Assembly: GCF_028858725.1 (NCBI RefSeq)
Contig: NC_084769.1
Location: 13,145,501 to 13,209,500, forward strand
DNA: 64,000 nucleotides
Origin: Colius striatus
Lineage: Eukaryota; Chordata; Aves; Coliiformes; Coliidae
Direction: 5' to 3'
Positions 12,855 to 25,675 of this stretch are shown piece by piece. The notes under the pieces were generated by a model, which saw only the letters and a list, made by a program, of their open reading frames with translations, had not been told where the DNA came from and did no database searches. A program made the position numbers and the translations under genes. The first letter of the stretch is position 1. Every line of letters starts with the position of its first letter.

Positions 12855-15800
12855 CTAGAAGAAAGAGAGAGTCAATGTATTAGTCATTTTCAAGGAAATA
12901 CTTTTCTTCTGTCAAGATATTCCCTTTCCCAGTTAAAGGCTTACAGAAACTAATACCAAACGCATCAGGGGGGCTGGACTAGACGATCTTTAAAGGCCCC
13001 TTCTAACCCAAACTATTCTATGGCAAGAGAACTAATATGTATAGAATGAAACTCCCCAGCGTCAAAAGCTCAGAAAGATTCCTTTTCTACAATTTAAAAA
13101 TCTTGGCAAGGCAGCCATTAGCTTATTAGCCACAACTGCACTTATTTAATATCATCAGATCACAAAAGACAACACCTAGCTATCTTTGCCACCCACAATT
13201 TCATGCTTCATAAGTGAGAAAACTGCTGGTGAATGCAGCTTTGTGAAAAAACGAGTTGTTGTTGTTTTTGAAACACATCTGAATGCTACTCAGCTGTGCT
13301 TGAAAACACAGTGGTGTCTCAATCAAGAGCAGCAGCCCTTTGATGTACCATTTAAAGATGTATCAGTGACCTACTATTTCAAACAGGTTTAGGAACAAGT
13401 GAACAAACAAAACATCAAAAGACGTTTTACACAGCACTTTAATTTGGTAGCTATACATATATTTCAAAATGGAGAAGAAGAAAGACTATATTGTGCTTGT
13501 AATGGATGTCCATAAACTTAGGGGGTGGAAAGAGGGACTCTTTCCAGGATGACAGGTAACTAACAAAAAACACAGCAATATGCTATACAGAATCTACATC
13601 TTATCTAGCAACTTCACTCCATTTATAAGCATTTATTCCAACTAGTATGCTTTTATTCACACATCCCTGGCCAAACAGATATGTAAAAAAGAAAACCAAA
13701 CCAAGCATCTCAGATTGTGCAGAAATGGCCTTAAAAAAGCAAAGAAGAAGAAAAAAAAACCTAATAAAACATCCCTGAAACTGAGTAGGCACACTATTTT
13801 CACATGGCCTTTCCTCAGCTGCAGCACTCATCAGAGATGACTTTTGCAGATGGGTAAAAAAGTAACCACAAGAGTAAACGCAACAGGGCACTCAGATTGG
13901 AGCTTCTGTTATCGTGTGTATCACTTCTGACAGAACACTGAACCTTTAACATGGCTGCATTCAGCTCTCCTTTGTTTTCCACTGTGTCATTGCTAAAGCT
14001 TAGGAAGTGGTACACGATTCTCTGCCTCAAAACAGAAAACACTTTATATAAGACAAGAATAGTGAAGACAGCTGTTTCCAGCAACATTTAAAATAAAGTG
14101 CTACTGTAGGCAACTTTTTTCCAGATCTCTATATAGGAGGCAACATTTAAAGCCATATTACTTAAATGTAAATTTAAAAAGCAATTTTGAAAGAAAAAAA
14201 ATCAAGTAATTTGTCATTAATTGTATTATCCTAAGAAATAATATTTCAAGGCAGAGAACGGCATTAGTAAATTAGACTGAAAGGAAAACTTGGAGTCAAT
14301 TCTTAGAAATCCCAGCCCTGTTATGCACTACCTTCTTTAGGAGAGGACTGGGAGTACAAACAAGATAACCTTCCAAATAGTGATTCTGCAGCCTTCAAAA
14401 GTTATTTCAACATAGTTAATCGAAATTACACAAACCTTCTAACACCAGCCAAAAATACCAATGCTTGTGAAAACCAGCAGATGGGAAAAGCAAGAACTCC
14501 AAGTTCCAGAGTCAGAAATAATGCATGAGGATTTGCTTCAGGGAAAACTTTCTGCCTCGTTTTTATAACCCTACCTCCAAAAACACTTTCAGAGAGATGG
14601 CAAAAATAACACAGACTAGACTTGGTAGTTTTCAGATGAGTTTGGTGCAAGAATGGAAAGTTCATTTAACCAGGGCTCTGAAGAAACATCCACACTCTGT
14701 TGTACTTATGAGGCAGCAGTAAAGTGAGATAAACTGTTGGATTCAGTTTCCACAAGTGCCAATTGCATAGAGGTAACGTTAACTGTGGAAACAGATTGCA
14801 CTGCGAATTAAATGTCCTAAACTTCTGCATCAGTGACTATAATACATTCAATCAAATTCTTGTGAGTTATAAAGGATGGGGAAACTCACAGGAGTGCCCC
14901 ACATGTCACAGACCTCAGCAGTCACACGAGCTCACACCAGGGAAAATGATTTCATGACTAGCTGCTTGTACCAGCAGCAAGTACCAAAGTGAAGTTGTGC
15001 TGAGTACTATGTACATAACCCAAGGCTCCAGAATAGCCAACCCATGCTGCTTTTTTCTTTGGAAAAATTACTTAATTTGACATAACTCTTGTTTGAAGAA
15101 AAAGCAGAAATAAAGCAACACGTGATCAAATATTTACAGAGAATAGGTTTATTAGTACCACCATTTAGAAACTTTGTCATGAAACAAGCTGTGAGTCTAT
15201 ATGACCAGCTTCTGAAGGTAGAAAGGGAAAGAGGCAGGATTCTGGCCATGAGGGGCAGTCTGGAACCCCAGATTCCTGAGAAGTAACTTATGCATCTGAC
15301 AGAAGTATGGGGTTACCATGCTCTAGACAACACCTCCTGTGCTTTCCAAGTTCTGCAAAATCTCAGCTATATGATTTCTACATGCAAGAAGAAACTGTGC
15401 TCTCTAAGCCTTCCTCCAGCCTCCTGCCTGCACACAACGAGCCAAAGGCAAACTTCAGTAATTACCCAGTATGGACCCAATTCTACAGAGGTGCACAAAA
15501 CTAGTCACGCATGTAAGCGGTCAAACCTCGAAACAGGATTAGACAAGCAAAGAGTTTGTGCTGACACTTGTTGACTCGGTATTTTATTTCTATAAAACAT
15601 CACTTGACATGGAAGAAGTGACTGTACAGGACCCCTACTGAGAAGTCTTGCCATTCAAGCTAGAACCATGTGCTATACACTCAGTTTCTCCAGGTTTCAC
15701 TCTCCTGTCAAGTTCCCTCAGCAAGAGAACGAAAGAAACAAATTCTCCTGGAAAGTAACTGGGTTGATTTCTGTCTAGTTCAAACATATTTTAAGTGTTA

Positions 15801-18800
15801 AACATACTGGAAGTTGAGGAAAGAACTGATTTAAACAGTAAATGGATCTGTAACCATAACATAAATAAATGGGACTAAGCTAAAGATCTAGGCAAGCCCA
15901 GCTAGCCAAGCCAAGGCTTGATGCTACAAGATAGGGGTTATACTTCTCCACATGGTTCTCAAACACCATCAAGCCATCACCTTCCCCTGCAACAGTTTTG
16001 ATGACATCATGTTCTAAGCAACGTTTTCTCACTATGACTGTTGGAAACAGTGGACTTGGCCACCTGTACTTGCAAGTGTATTTCTCAGTGGAGGCTTTGC
16101 CAAGTGGGATTCAGTCACTGAGGGTAGAGCTTAATCTAGTTTTCATAACAGGTTTTATTTTAAAAAATGACAAATCCCATTTGTGATTAAGGGTTGAAAT
16201 AAATGTCACGCTCTGAAGTTACGCAAATTACAAACATGAAGTTGTTGCTCTCTATAGTGACAGTAAAATGAAAGCAACATTTAGTCCTCTGCACAAAGTC
16301 ACAGGACTTTTCAGTCTGATCTTATCTACTAATGCAGTACATAAATCACCAGTACAGATATTTAATTAAGTATTTAAATACCAGCTACAAAAAAACCCTG
16401 TCCGTCTTATCCATTAAATATTGAAATAAAAGTAGATCTGCCAGAGTCTAAAACTTCAGTATAACAAGTTTACATATAAATGATAAACCTAAAAGATTTT
16501 AGGCTGCAGACCAGTGTTGATGGGAATCTCTTTAACCCAGGAGCTTGCAGCTAAGCATCTCATTAAAAACATAATCATTTTCAACGAGTCACCACAGCCA
16601 AATACTCCCTTCTGCGTCTGAGTACTCCTGCTATTTATGTAGCAAACTGAAGAGTCTCTGCCTAGTGGGATCTTTTTTTGTAACCAAACTGTCCTTTTCT
16701 GAATACACTAAGCTTTTAACTCCAGGCTGTGCAGCAACCATTTCTTGAAGAACATAACAGCTACTCTTCAAATTACAATTTTAGTTGTCTGAGCTGTGTG
16801 AAATAAGATAGGATCACCTGAAAGCAAATTGCCTTTTTCCCTATATGCAAAAGTCAGTTTTGCCATGCTGTCCAGTGGAACAGTGCCAAGAATAATAGTA
16901 ACTTAAGTAGCTAAGAATATACCACCTCTTCTGTAATTCAGAGTACTGTGAGTATAGTGTCTTTCCCATACCCAAGAAATTATAAGCATATGTTTTGGGA
17001 GCGCCCTGTCAGTTCCAGTATTTTCAATACAAAATTACTGTTCTCTAGTCCCAATGTATATAACTGGGAGGAAGCCAGAAGAGCTTAGGAAATATTTTCA
17101 ACTGCATCAGCTTTAATTTAATATCTCTGGAGACAAAAAACCTTCTAGCCCAGTGTCTAATTCAGACCGCTGCTGAACAATCAAACCCCAGCACCACTTC
17201 CCACAGTTTTAATTATAACAGAGACATACTTAAAAACAATATGGTTTCCTTTCAGAATCTTGATGTCTGGAATTGTGCACTAAGAAAAGAACAGGCTTTG
17301 TACTTACGTAGTGTATTCATCATATGACCACTGCTCTCTTGGGATCTGTTATGACTGGCATCTTTGTCAGGGACAGCCTGCTGTGGTATGGCAGACACAG
17401 TAGGCTGCGGCTGCACATACGGCATTGACATGGGAAGAGAGGGCTTCATTTCCTCGTCTTCAGAATCACTAGAACTATTTTCGCTACTTGATGAAGAGGA
17501 TGAAGAACTTTTAGAGTCAGATGAACTGTCAGAACTACTCAGCTGGTCCATGATACTGGCTTCTGCTTTCAGCTCTGCAAACAACATGATTTGTTTCTCA
17601 GTTAACATTCATCATACATGAAATACGAGGAGAGAAAAAAAATCATAATTAAACAAATCAACAGAAGAAGTCAGGGACACGCGTCATAGCAACTAAAAAA
17701 CCCACCAAACAAAAACCACCCAAACTCTCCAGGACAAAGAAAAGGGCACAAGCAAGCATCCAGCCTGTCATGTGGTTTTCTTCACTCATAGTCTGGGCAC
17801 TTTCTCCCTTTCAAGCTAAGTGCTAGAACAAGGGTGCCTGTGAACCCAAATGCTAACCCCACATTCCACGGAGTACTGCATCCCTCATGGCCTTTAATTT
17901 CTGCAGCTAGCAAGTCTTCTGTATTTTCCTTAGCGCTTCTAAAGATGCCTTTCACTGAATAAATACTGCAGTTACAATCACACAGGTAAGTAAGCTATAA
18001 GATGTCTACACCTGCACTCAAAATTACTCCCAGCAGTTCAACATTACAATCAATATACTTGTTCAGACTATCTGACACTTTGCTCAAAAACAAGTTAAGC
18101 ATGAAAAATATCCAGTGGAACCATCCACAGTTTACTACTAGGAAGATTTCACCAAATCCTTGCTCTCTTTATAGATTTGAGAGTCGGGGGAAGCTAGAAC
18201 ATGAGGTAGATAAGAAACATTGGAAATCAGTAGACCAAACTGATTCAACCCATGGGCATTCTTTATGAAATAACTCACCTGACTACCACACGTAAGAATA
18301 TGGTAGATCATGCTGCATAGTATACACTTGTTATTATTCTGTCCAACATACAGAGGAAGTTATGCTTTGCAGAAAGGTTGTACATAATAACAGTGCAAAA
18401 CAGGGATGCTGCTGAAGCGAGAAGTCTGAAACAGATCACTGAATCATGGTGGACAGAGATTTTATACAGCAACTTGAGGAGTTATCCAGAGTGCAGAAGT
18501 TCATCATTATAAAAGACTGCAACTACCCAGACCTTTGTTAAGATGGTCTTACAAGTACCTGGAATACTTCAGGAACAGCTTCAACATAGCAGACATAAAA
18601 CGCAAGTAGGAGAGTGGTTCATCTCACTTCAAATTTATGCAATACAGAAGAATGGGTTGAAGATGAAAGTCACCAAGATGCAAAATGGATCAGAGCTTAA
18701 CAAGAGAAGAGGTGAGAACAGAAGAATAAACTTCAACACAAACTTCCCTGAAGCCTTCCAATTCTTAGTTATCAAAGACCATTCTAAAGGAAAGGTATTC

Positions 18801-21800
18801 AGGCCGTTCAGCCTTATCAAAGGCCAGTGTAAAGGAAAATGCTGTCAAGGAAAAGTGATACCTGAAATAGTACTGCCACAGCTACAAGCACAAATTAACC
18901 CAATGCCAAGGAAGAACAGAAAGTACAATAAAAGACTATACTGGCTGACTCAAACATAAAAGAAGAGAAGAACATAAGCATCCTCCAGTTATTACTGCCA
19001 GAAGACTGAAAAGCTAAGGCAAAAATTAGGATGCAGCTAACAGAATGGCCAAGAAGTCAATTAGAAATTCATTCTAGAGAAGAAAGGCCAAAAAAACCAA
19101 CTTATCTATCACACCTTTGCAGCTGTGGAAAGATACCACTCAAGCCCTGTGCATTTAGTTCCACTGCCTCCCTGCCCTCTAACATGAGAAAACTTTTAAG
19201 TGAAAAGCTAACAGTTAATACCACAAAGAATGGCAGAATGGCAAAATGGCAGAATGGCAGAGGTTGGAAGGGATCTTTAGAGATCGTCTTGCCTTGAATT
19301 TTGATATAATTTAATCTGACTAAATTTCAATTCCTTTCAAGCAGTGAAGACAGGGCTGTATGTGTACCACAGGAAAAAAGGTAGAGTGATCCTTCCCCCA
19401 CTCAAGAAAACAAAGTTAGTAACCAGTTCCAGGTAGTGTATTTAAGCAGGAATAGTCAGTTACACAACCATGGGATGAAGAACTATGAAGTAAGCAATAC
19501 TTCTGAAGAGCCTGTGAGTTATGCTGGATCACTAAACACAGTTCTACCACACTGCGCTGTTGCAGAAATGACAAGCATTACGTTGGGACATGATACTATT
19601 TAGTCTTTGTGTATAAAGATGAATAGTGCCTGTACAACTGTTGTCTTGCTAACTCGGCACTGCTAAGACCTCAGCTGAAATACTGAACGTATTCAGGCAC
19701 TGTACTTCAGGAAGTTTTTAGATAAGGACAGTGACAATAAATCAGGGACTTAGAAAACAATTTCTAAGGAAAGACAGAACCAGGTGGTATTTTTTTGCAT
19801 AAAGAATGGGAAAGACAGCAGCTTCTGAGTATATGGACTACACAAAAGCAGACAGGTAATCCACTCTATACTTATATGATAAATAGTAATGGGCTTAATG
19901 TCAGATTATTTATTAGGAAGAACTTGAACAGTAAGGAGGGAAAAACCCTGGAATGGATTACCAGAAAGAACACAGAATCAGTCACTGACAGGCTTTAAGA
20001 GCAGATTAAAAAAGTATGGCAGAAGTCTGACTTTAGAACAAGAAAGAAGGACTAGATGACTAAAAGGTCCCTACCATTCCTATTTGTCAACTGTTCCACA
20101 TTGTTTAGTAGTAGTCAAAGTTGGACTAGCACTACACAATAGTTTGATACATGCTGGCAGCCACCATGGTAACTAGCAATATGTTTGACACCACTACTCC
20201 CCCCAAAACAGACCACCAAAAAAAAGGAAAAAACCCATTATTTTATTCCATGTGCTCAAGTACTTCATCTTGGCAGCCTTACATATTCCAGTGCTGTTCT
20301 GTAGTACAGAGTTCTGACCAAATGGTTAGTATAATGGTTTAGCTTACAGTTTAAGACCACAATGGAAAAAAAAAACCCAAACCCTTCATAATGACATCTC
20401 TAAAAAACAAAGTATGTTTAAAGGAATTCAGAACATCTTGGGATGCAGATGTCAATTCCAGTCAGTGAAACTGCCACCTGTCAGCATTTCTGTAGCAAGT
20501 AATTACCACCTGCCATCTTCCTTGTCCTCCAAAAGGAAATAAGGCCTCCTATTAAGTGAAATATGAGTGTCACACCAAACCAGAGTATCTCAAAAAAAAA
20601 TACAGTGTATAGTACTGTTCAAGGGTTGATTTATTCAGGTTTCTAGCTGTCTTTTTCACTGGAACCTCATCTGTACATCTGAACATCATTCAAAGGTCTT
20701 GTCTGGCAATTTAAAATATATTTTGAGTCATACAGCACTGTAACAGAAAAAGAATGAGGAGCAATGTCAACATGGAATTGACTCGGCTGGTTCCAGTGCC
20801 ATAATATGACCAGCTATATACTTGATTAGAGTAGCAGTGGGGGATAGAATCAAGGAGAGAGCGCACAGTGGGATCCTGGACATTATTAAGCCTAATGATT
20901 CATCTGATGTTTTTTACTTTAGCAAGTTTCAAATACTGCTTTGTTACCACTTGAGCCAGAGCAGTCATTTCCAGAGCTGGGTAAAGTGCTTACATAATCA
21001 GCTTCCAGTGTGAATCTCAAATTAAAAAAATACCCAAACCACACCAAAACCCACACAAATAAACAACCTTTTCTCTTAAAAACTAATTGCTAGTTAAGAG
21101 CAAATTTTCTGCTTGGGAGTTTACCTCGTTCAATATCATCCATAGGAGAAGATGGAAACATCTTTTCTTTCGGTGGAGAACTTTTGATGTTGTTTGGAAC
21201 TTTCACTGCATTTCGCATTTGCTGCTGTTGCTGGTCTATGCGAGACTGGACTTTACTGCTTCCTTCAGCTCTGTGTGTAAAACCAACAGATTTTTAATTA
21301 CTAAAAGACAAAATGCAAGAGAAAAGGCAAGAATACAGAGGACAGAGTACCTTAAGTTAGGGAAATATTTGCCATGCCTTTCTAAATAGCAACATTGGAT
21401 TTCTAGGTATATTCTTTCCCATATATTGAATCATAGAATGGTAGGGGTTGGAAGGGACCTTTAGAGGTCATCTAGTCCAACTCCCTGTGCTGTGGGAGAC
21501 TGTATCAAAGACCTTACTGAAATCCAGGAAGACCACACCCACAGCCTTTCCCTCATCCACTACTCTGGTCACCTTGTATACCATTCTATGATTCTATGAT
21601 TACTATAGTGGCATAAAATTCTATAAAGATGTATTAAAAATTGTTTTCTAATACAGTGCTAATAACTTTTTAGTACACCGTTAACTGATTTGGTTTTACA
21701 CCTGGTTACCCAGGATCACCTAATAATAATAATCCTGCTGGAAATTATTTATATGGACTCTGCAGCAGAAAACAAAAAAACTAAAACTTGGTATGAGGAA

Positions 21801-24800
21801 AATAAGCCAATAAATATTACTGAAACATGTCAGAGTCAATATTTTTTAAAATCTCCTCATTTAGAAGTCAGAAGCCAGTAGGCAGCTATCTTCCAAACAG
21901 ATTCCACCCCCCACTCCAAACTCATCAGAAAATATTTATCATCTCTTTCAACAATGTAACACTTTTTGATTAAAAAAAACCACCAAACATTACCCTTTCT
22001 TCTGCCAGTGAAAACTCAAAAGTTGTGCAGAGAAAGCAGGCTTTTCACTCTATTGAACAAGGCCAGGTACTTTCTAAAAATGATGTTTTGCTAAAAATAG
22101 CAAGGAGTAGTTACGCATCTCAATTTTGACTCATTAGCAAATCGATTTTCACAATGAGTGAAGTGCAGTTGTTTCTTCTGTTAATCACTCACCTGGTTTT
22201 TTTCACAGTGATGTTGCTACTAAGTTTTTCTAGGCGACATTCTCCAGTGTCATGGTTGATAATTAAGATACATTCTTTTAGGTAAGGCTTTTTTGAGCCC
22301 TTGAACACAGTCACTGGTGGAGTTGACCCCTGTTAAATCAGAAGTCCAGTGTTACTTGTTGTTTTCTTTCTTAGAAACAGCAATACAGCACAACGATGAC
22401 AAGTCTATAACAAGTGATTATTTCTAGCCTTTAAAAATGTTATTGGTTAATTCAGATTAGATTCACAGTAGCATTGACCCAAGGCAGCTGGTGTTTGACT
22501 GGAACAGGATTTCACTCAGTTTAGCTTAGTGTGAAACCGATTAAATGCTTATTTCCCAAGGAGAGCGTGCTCACTGTAGGACTCCTTTTACCAAAAGGGG
22601 TTTCAGTTGCCATATCAGCAGAGCAGTAAAGCATGGCAGGTAGTAAATTTTCCCTTTCCAGTCTTTCCTGCTTTAGAACTGCACTAGAGCAATAAATACC
22701 AAGGGGAAACTTGCACTGCCAACATCCACACGAAGCTTTTCTGTGTACGCAACACTTCTGGGTCATCCTACAGCATATTTCCAATGCAGTGAATACATTT
22801 AAAGTGACAGCACAACTGTTTAACCTTTAGGTGTTTTGCAATTTTACATTCTTAAAGCAATTGGTTTTCTACTCTGAAAGTCAGACAAGCAGCTCTAAAA
22901 CATCACTAAACGTTATATCCTTCTATAGTCAGTATATGCTTGTGACAAGAAAAGAAATCACTCCCTTAGGCCTGCAGCCACCCCACTCACCTCAATATTT
23001 GGCAGTGTTATTGTCACCTGTTCACCTTTGCCAACTTCAAGGTCTCCTTCACAGGACATATCAATAGATGCGGGCTTAAAGTCATCTAAATAGAAAACCA
23101 AACTGTATTATTTACAGGCTTTGCAGGAATCTTATAAATGCAGACACCTTTTAATTGCAGTTGAAGACACTTAAGCCCTTTTTGCTAGTGTTATCATCTA
23201 CCCTTCTCCTGAGCAGATGATTCCATAAGTCAGCAGAATTCAAAGTGAAGGTGGTTTTCTCATGATTCAGTATAAGTGTTAAAACCTTTCAGTTCAAATT
23301 AGAAAACTGCTTTTAGATTTTAATGGATAAAGAGGCTGAACAGGCTGTGTTAGATTTCAAAAGGAAAATTCTAATGTAACTCCTTTCAAAAAACTCAATA
23401 AATACTTCTTGAAAAATTTTGATCCCAAACATGGGAGATGTTTGGGAAATGAAATGAGACTGAAAATGCAAAAACAACATTGATTCCTGATATTAATATC
23501 TCTATCCATTTCTGATTTGAATGTAACTGAACCTGACAAAAACTTGAGGTTCAGTGTATTTCTTTTTGGGAAGTAACTTTACTTTCGACAATTAGATACA
23601 CATTTTGTTTTTGTCCTTTTCAACATCTAAAGTATCAATTAAAAATTTTAATCAAAGTAAGATTTCAATTTTTGGTCCTTTTAAAAAAAATCTGAGTTGC
23701 TGAAAATGAGCAGGTGTTCAGGCATCAGCACTGCAGCTATGTAACACAATGTGCTCTATAAAATATCACTCCCCCCACAAATAAATTGGGAAGGACTACA
23801 GCTAAAAGGCCAGCCTGCACAGACCTAGGGAGATAAGAGGGTATCAAGAGGCTCTGCAAGACACGTGGCAACATCTGTGGGTTTGAACCTTCGGTTCCAG
23901 TGAATGCAGGCGCAGGGCCAGTCTCACACTCTGAGGATGTCCTGGCATAGAGAGGGGACCCATCAGAGGCCACGCTCCCCAGACACAGGCTGGCACATGG
24001 CCCTTGCCTCACAGCCCCACACATAACTCACTGCTGGGCCCAGGCAGCACTGTTGTTTTGGCTGGGGAGCTTCCCAGCTCAGGAACACTGCCTGCAACCC
24101 ACGGGCCAGGCGGCACAGACCACAGCCAGGAACCCTGGCTCCAGCTTGCACACCAACCGGGCAAGAAAACCAAGCTTCTGAAGCCGGTGGGCAGGACTAT
24201 GCATGCAGCAGAAGGCTTTGAGCTAGGACACCAGGAACAGCCGCTGCTAACCTTGTTTACAGCAAAATCCCAGGTGTCGTCTCACAGGCATAAGAGTACG
24301 CTAGTTCCAAAGTTTCTCACCAAATTAGAGAATGTTTGCTCTGATATAAGGCCAGTGGGTAGCTAATACTTTAGAAGATTAAGGTACCGATTCCAGTGTC
24401 CGTAAATTGACTTCTGATCTCAACTTCTAACACGCAGATGTCTTCCCCTTCACTCATTTGCTAACTTAACCTTCAGGTGTCAGAGAAGGGTATTTTTGCA
24501 GGAGCATTGGACAGAACTGATGAATGTGCCAGTTTCTATGTCTCATTTGTTGGAAAGGAAGAGAGATTTCAAAACAGATTTCAGAATAAATCACGAAATC
24601 ACAGGAGTCAGCAAGAGCCACAGAATAAATTGTAAGGGTAAGAACTACCAGACGTGGGTTTTAGTCCTCTTTAAAATTAGGGTGAATTTCAAGTTACACC
24701 GTTTGTTTAAAACCATTTATAGCTTTTGCCCACTTTTTTGCATTGCTCCTCCCCTCCCACAGCTGCAGACAATTCTACTAAGTGCCATTCCAGTTGCTCA

Positions 24801-25675
24801 CAGAAAGCACATTACCCATCCCTCTGCACTGCGTGAAAGCACACAGGACAGTCTCCAGAGAACGTACGCAAGTCTGAGTCTTGGGGATCAGTCTATAAAT
24901 AATGAGACATCAAAAGCAGAAGCAGCAGTCCTAAATTACCAGAACTATAATCCTAAGAGCATTTGTTTCCTAGCTACCCTCGGAATCTTTGAGCACACAT
25001 CTCTCTAGATAGTAATTATGTACTCAGGGAGGGTATACAGCTTTGTGATTAATACTGCCTTTAACCTTCAATTGCTGAATTCTACTTAACTTCTAAGCAC
25101 AAGGAAAGAGGGCAAAGCCAGAGCTTCAGCCCAGTTCGGTTTTCAGAGAAACTGCATCGAGACAATATGCTGGATGCAAAAAGGGAAAAAAAAAACCAAA
25201 ATCAAAAGTGTAAAGAGTGAAGTTAGTGCCCAGAAAAGCAGTGAGGGGCAGCGACGGGATACGACCGCCCGTAACACCTCACCGGCAACACTGTCTCGGG
25301 AGAGCCCGATCTGCACCGTGCTGCTCCCGACATCCCAGCCCAGCAGCTCGGCCATCGGCACTCCCAGAATCCCGGGAGGAAGGCGGCCACCTCCTTCCAT
25401 TTCCCCGCGGGCTCACCTCACACCGACGCCCACCCGGACAACTCCTCGGCCCCTCAAGGGGCCGGAGAGGAGGCGGGAGGGGGGAGGCTGGGTGCCGCCG
25501 GACAGCAGCACCCGACCCCCCACGCCCCTCCTGCCCGGCCTCCCTGAGGGGCTGCCTCAGCCCCACGCTTACAGCGGACGGTGTGGAAGGCGCAGCGCGG
25601 TTGTTTCTCGAAGGTCTCTCCCAGCTTCAACACTCGTTCCTTGGGATCGAAAACCGACGGGACCGCTCCGTTCAT
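12808..25675 (-). CDS. EAF2: EAF2, ELL-associated factor 2 (six exons)
   Basis: Spliced minus-strand CDS: 25675-25573, 23085-22991, 22329-22193, 21270-21125, 17574-17308, 12854-12808. All junctions are GT-AG and in phase, giving 264 residues; human EAF2 is about 260. EAF proteins bind ELL RNA polymerase II elongation factors in the nucleus and stimulate elongation. Residues about 8-113 form the conserved EAF domain ([20 protein letters not shown] in exon 1; [18 protein letters not shown] across exons 2-3). Residues about 173-203 are a Ser/Asp/Glu-rich activation region with nine serines in a row. The last residues, [14 protein letters not shown], match the human end as I know it. The exon 1 motifs fit EAF2 rather than its paralog EAF1, which also has a proline-rich middle absent here. 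It is divergent from IQCB1 and shares its CpG-island promoter. Start codon chosen by homology of the N-terminus ([19 protein letters not shown]). Confidence 0.96.
12964..13023 (+). mobile_element. CR1 3' tail fragment
   Basis: Sense-strand CR1 end: GGGGGGCTGGACTAGACGAT followed by CTTTAAAGGCCCCTTCTAAC and a decayed tail. It lies in EAF2 intron 5. Confidence 0.85.
17308..17574 (-). CDS. EAF2: EAF2 coding exon 5 (acidic/serine-rich)
   Basis: Encodes [11 protein letters not shown], then the Ser/Asp/Glu activation region, a Pro/Gln-containing stretch, and DASHNR to MMNTL. Donor GTAAGT, exit phase 1. Confidence 0.96.
18420..20090 (+). mobile_element. Old, decayed CR1 LINE sequences
   Basis: Sense-oriented remnants in EAF2 intron 4. 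Near 18515 a segment resembles the endonuclease-region motif of LINEs (AACTACCCAGAC). At 19640-20090 the order of blocks follows the CR1 3' half: AGACCTCAGCTGAAATACTG, later TTTAAGAGCAGATTAAAAAA, then GACTAGATGACTAAAAGGTC. Frames are closed throughout. Whether this is one element or several is not settled by eye, and an antisense tail interrupts it at 19228-19296. Confidence 0.6.
19228..19296 (-). mobile_element. CR1 tail with amplified 9-bp unit
   Basis: An antisense CR1 end (GAGGTTGGAAGGGATCTTTA) is preceded by about four 9-base units of the form AATGGCAGA/AATGGCAAA at 19229-19264. Confidence 0.75.
21125..21270 (-). CDS. EAF2: EAF2 coding exon 4
   Basis: Encodes [17 protein letters not shown], a short glutamine run, then a basic linker and SPMDDIER. 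Donor GTAAAC, exit phase 1. Confidence 0.95.
21428..21594. mobile_element. CR1 fragment flanked by inverted tails
   Basis: The left end is an antisense CR1 tail. The middle resembles the antisense CR1 reverse-transcriptase region (AAAGACCTTACTGAAATCCA, then CAGCCTTTCCCTCATCCACT). The right end is a sense-oriented tail. The outer 16 bases on each side are perfect inverted repeats (21428-21443 and 21579-21594). It lies in EAF2 intron 3. Confidence 0.8.
22193..22329 (-). CDS. EAF2: EAF2 coding exon 3
   Basis: Encodes [11 protein letters not shown] through [15 protein letters not shown] to the VKKTR motif, the C-terminal half of the EAF domain. Donor GTGAGT, exit phase 2. Confidence 0.96.
22991..23085 (-). 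CDS. EAF2: EAF2 coding exon 2
   Basis: Starts after a TTTAG acceptor and completes the Tyr of [10 protein letters not shown], a core EAF-domain motif. Ends at GAG before a GTGAGT donor, phase 0. Confidence 0.96.
23086..25572 (-). other. EAF2: EAF2 intron 1
   Basis: No repeat of recognisable family and no second gene was seen in this 2.5 kb. The 170-residue plus-strand open frame at 24496-25008 resembles no protein I know and is not supported by splice or codon evidence. Confidence 0.7.

Noticed and set aside
24496-25008. 170-codon plus-strand frame
   Set aside because: It lies in EAF2 intron 1, with no family resemblance, no splice logic and no repeat support.
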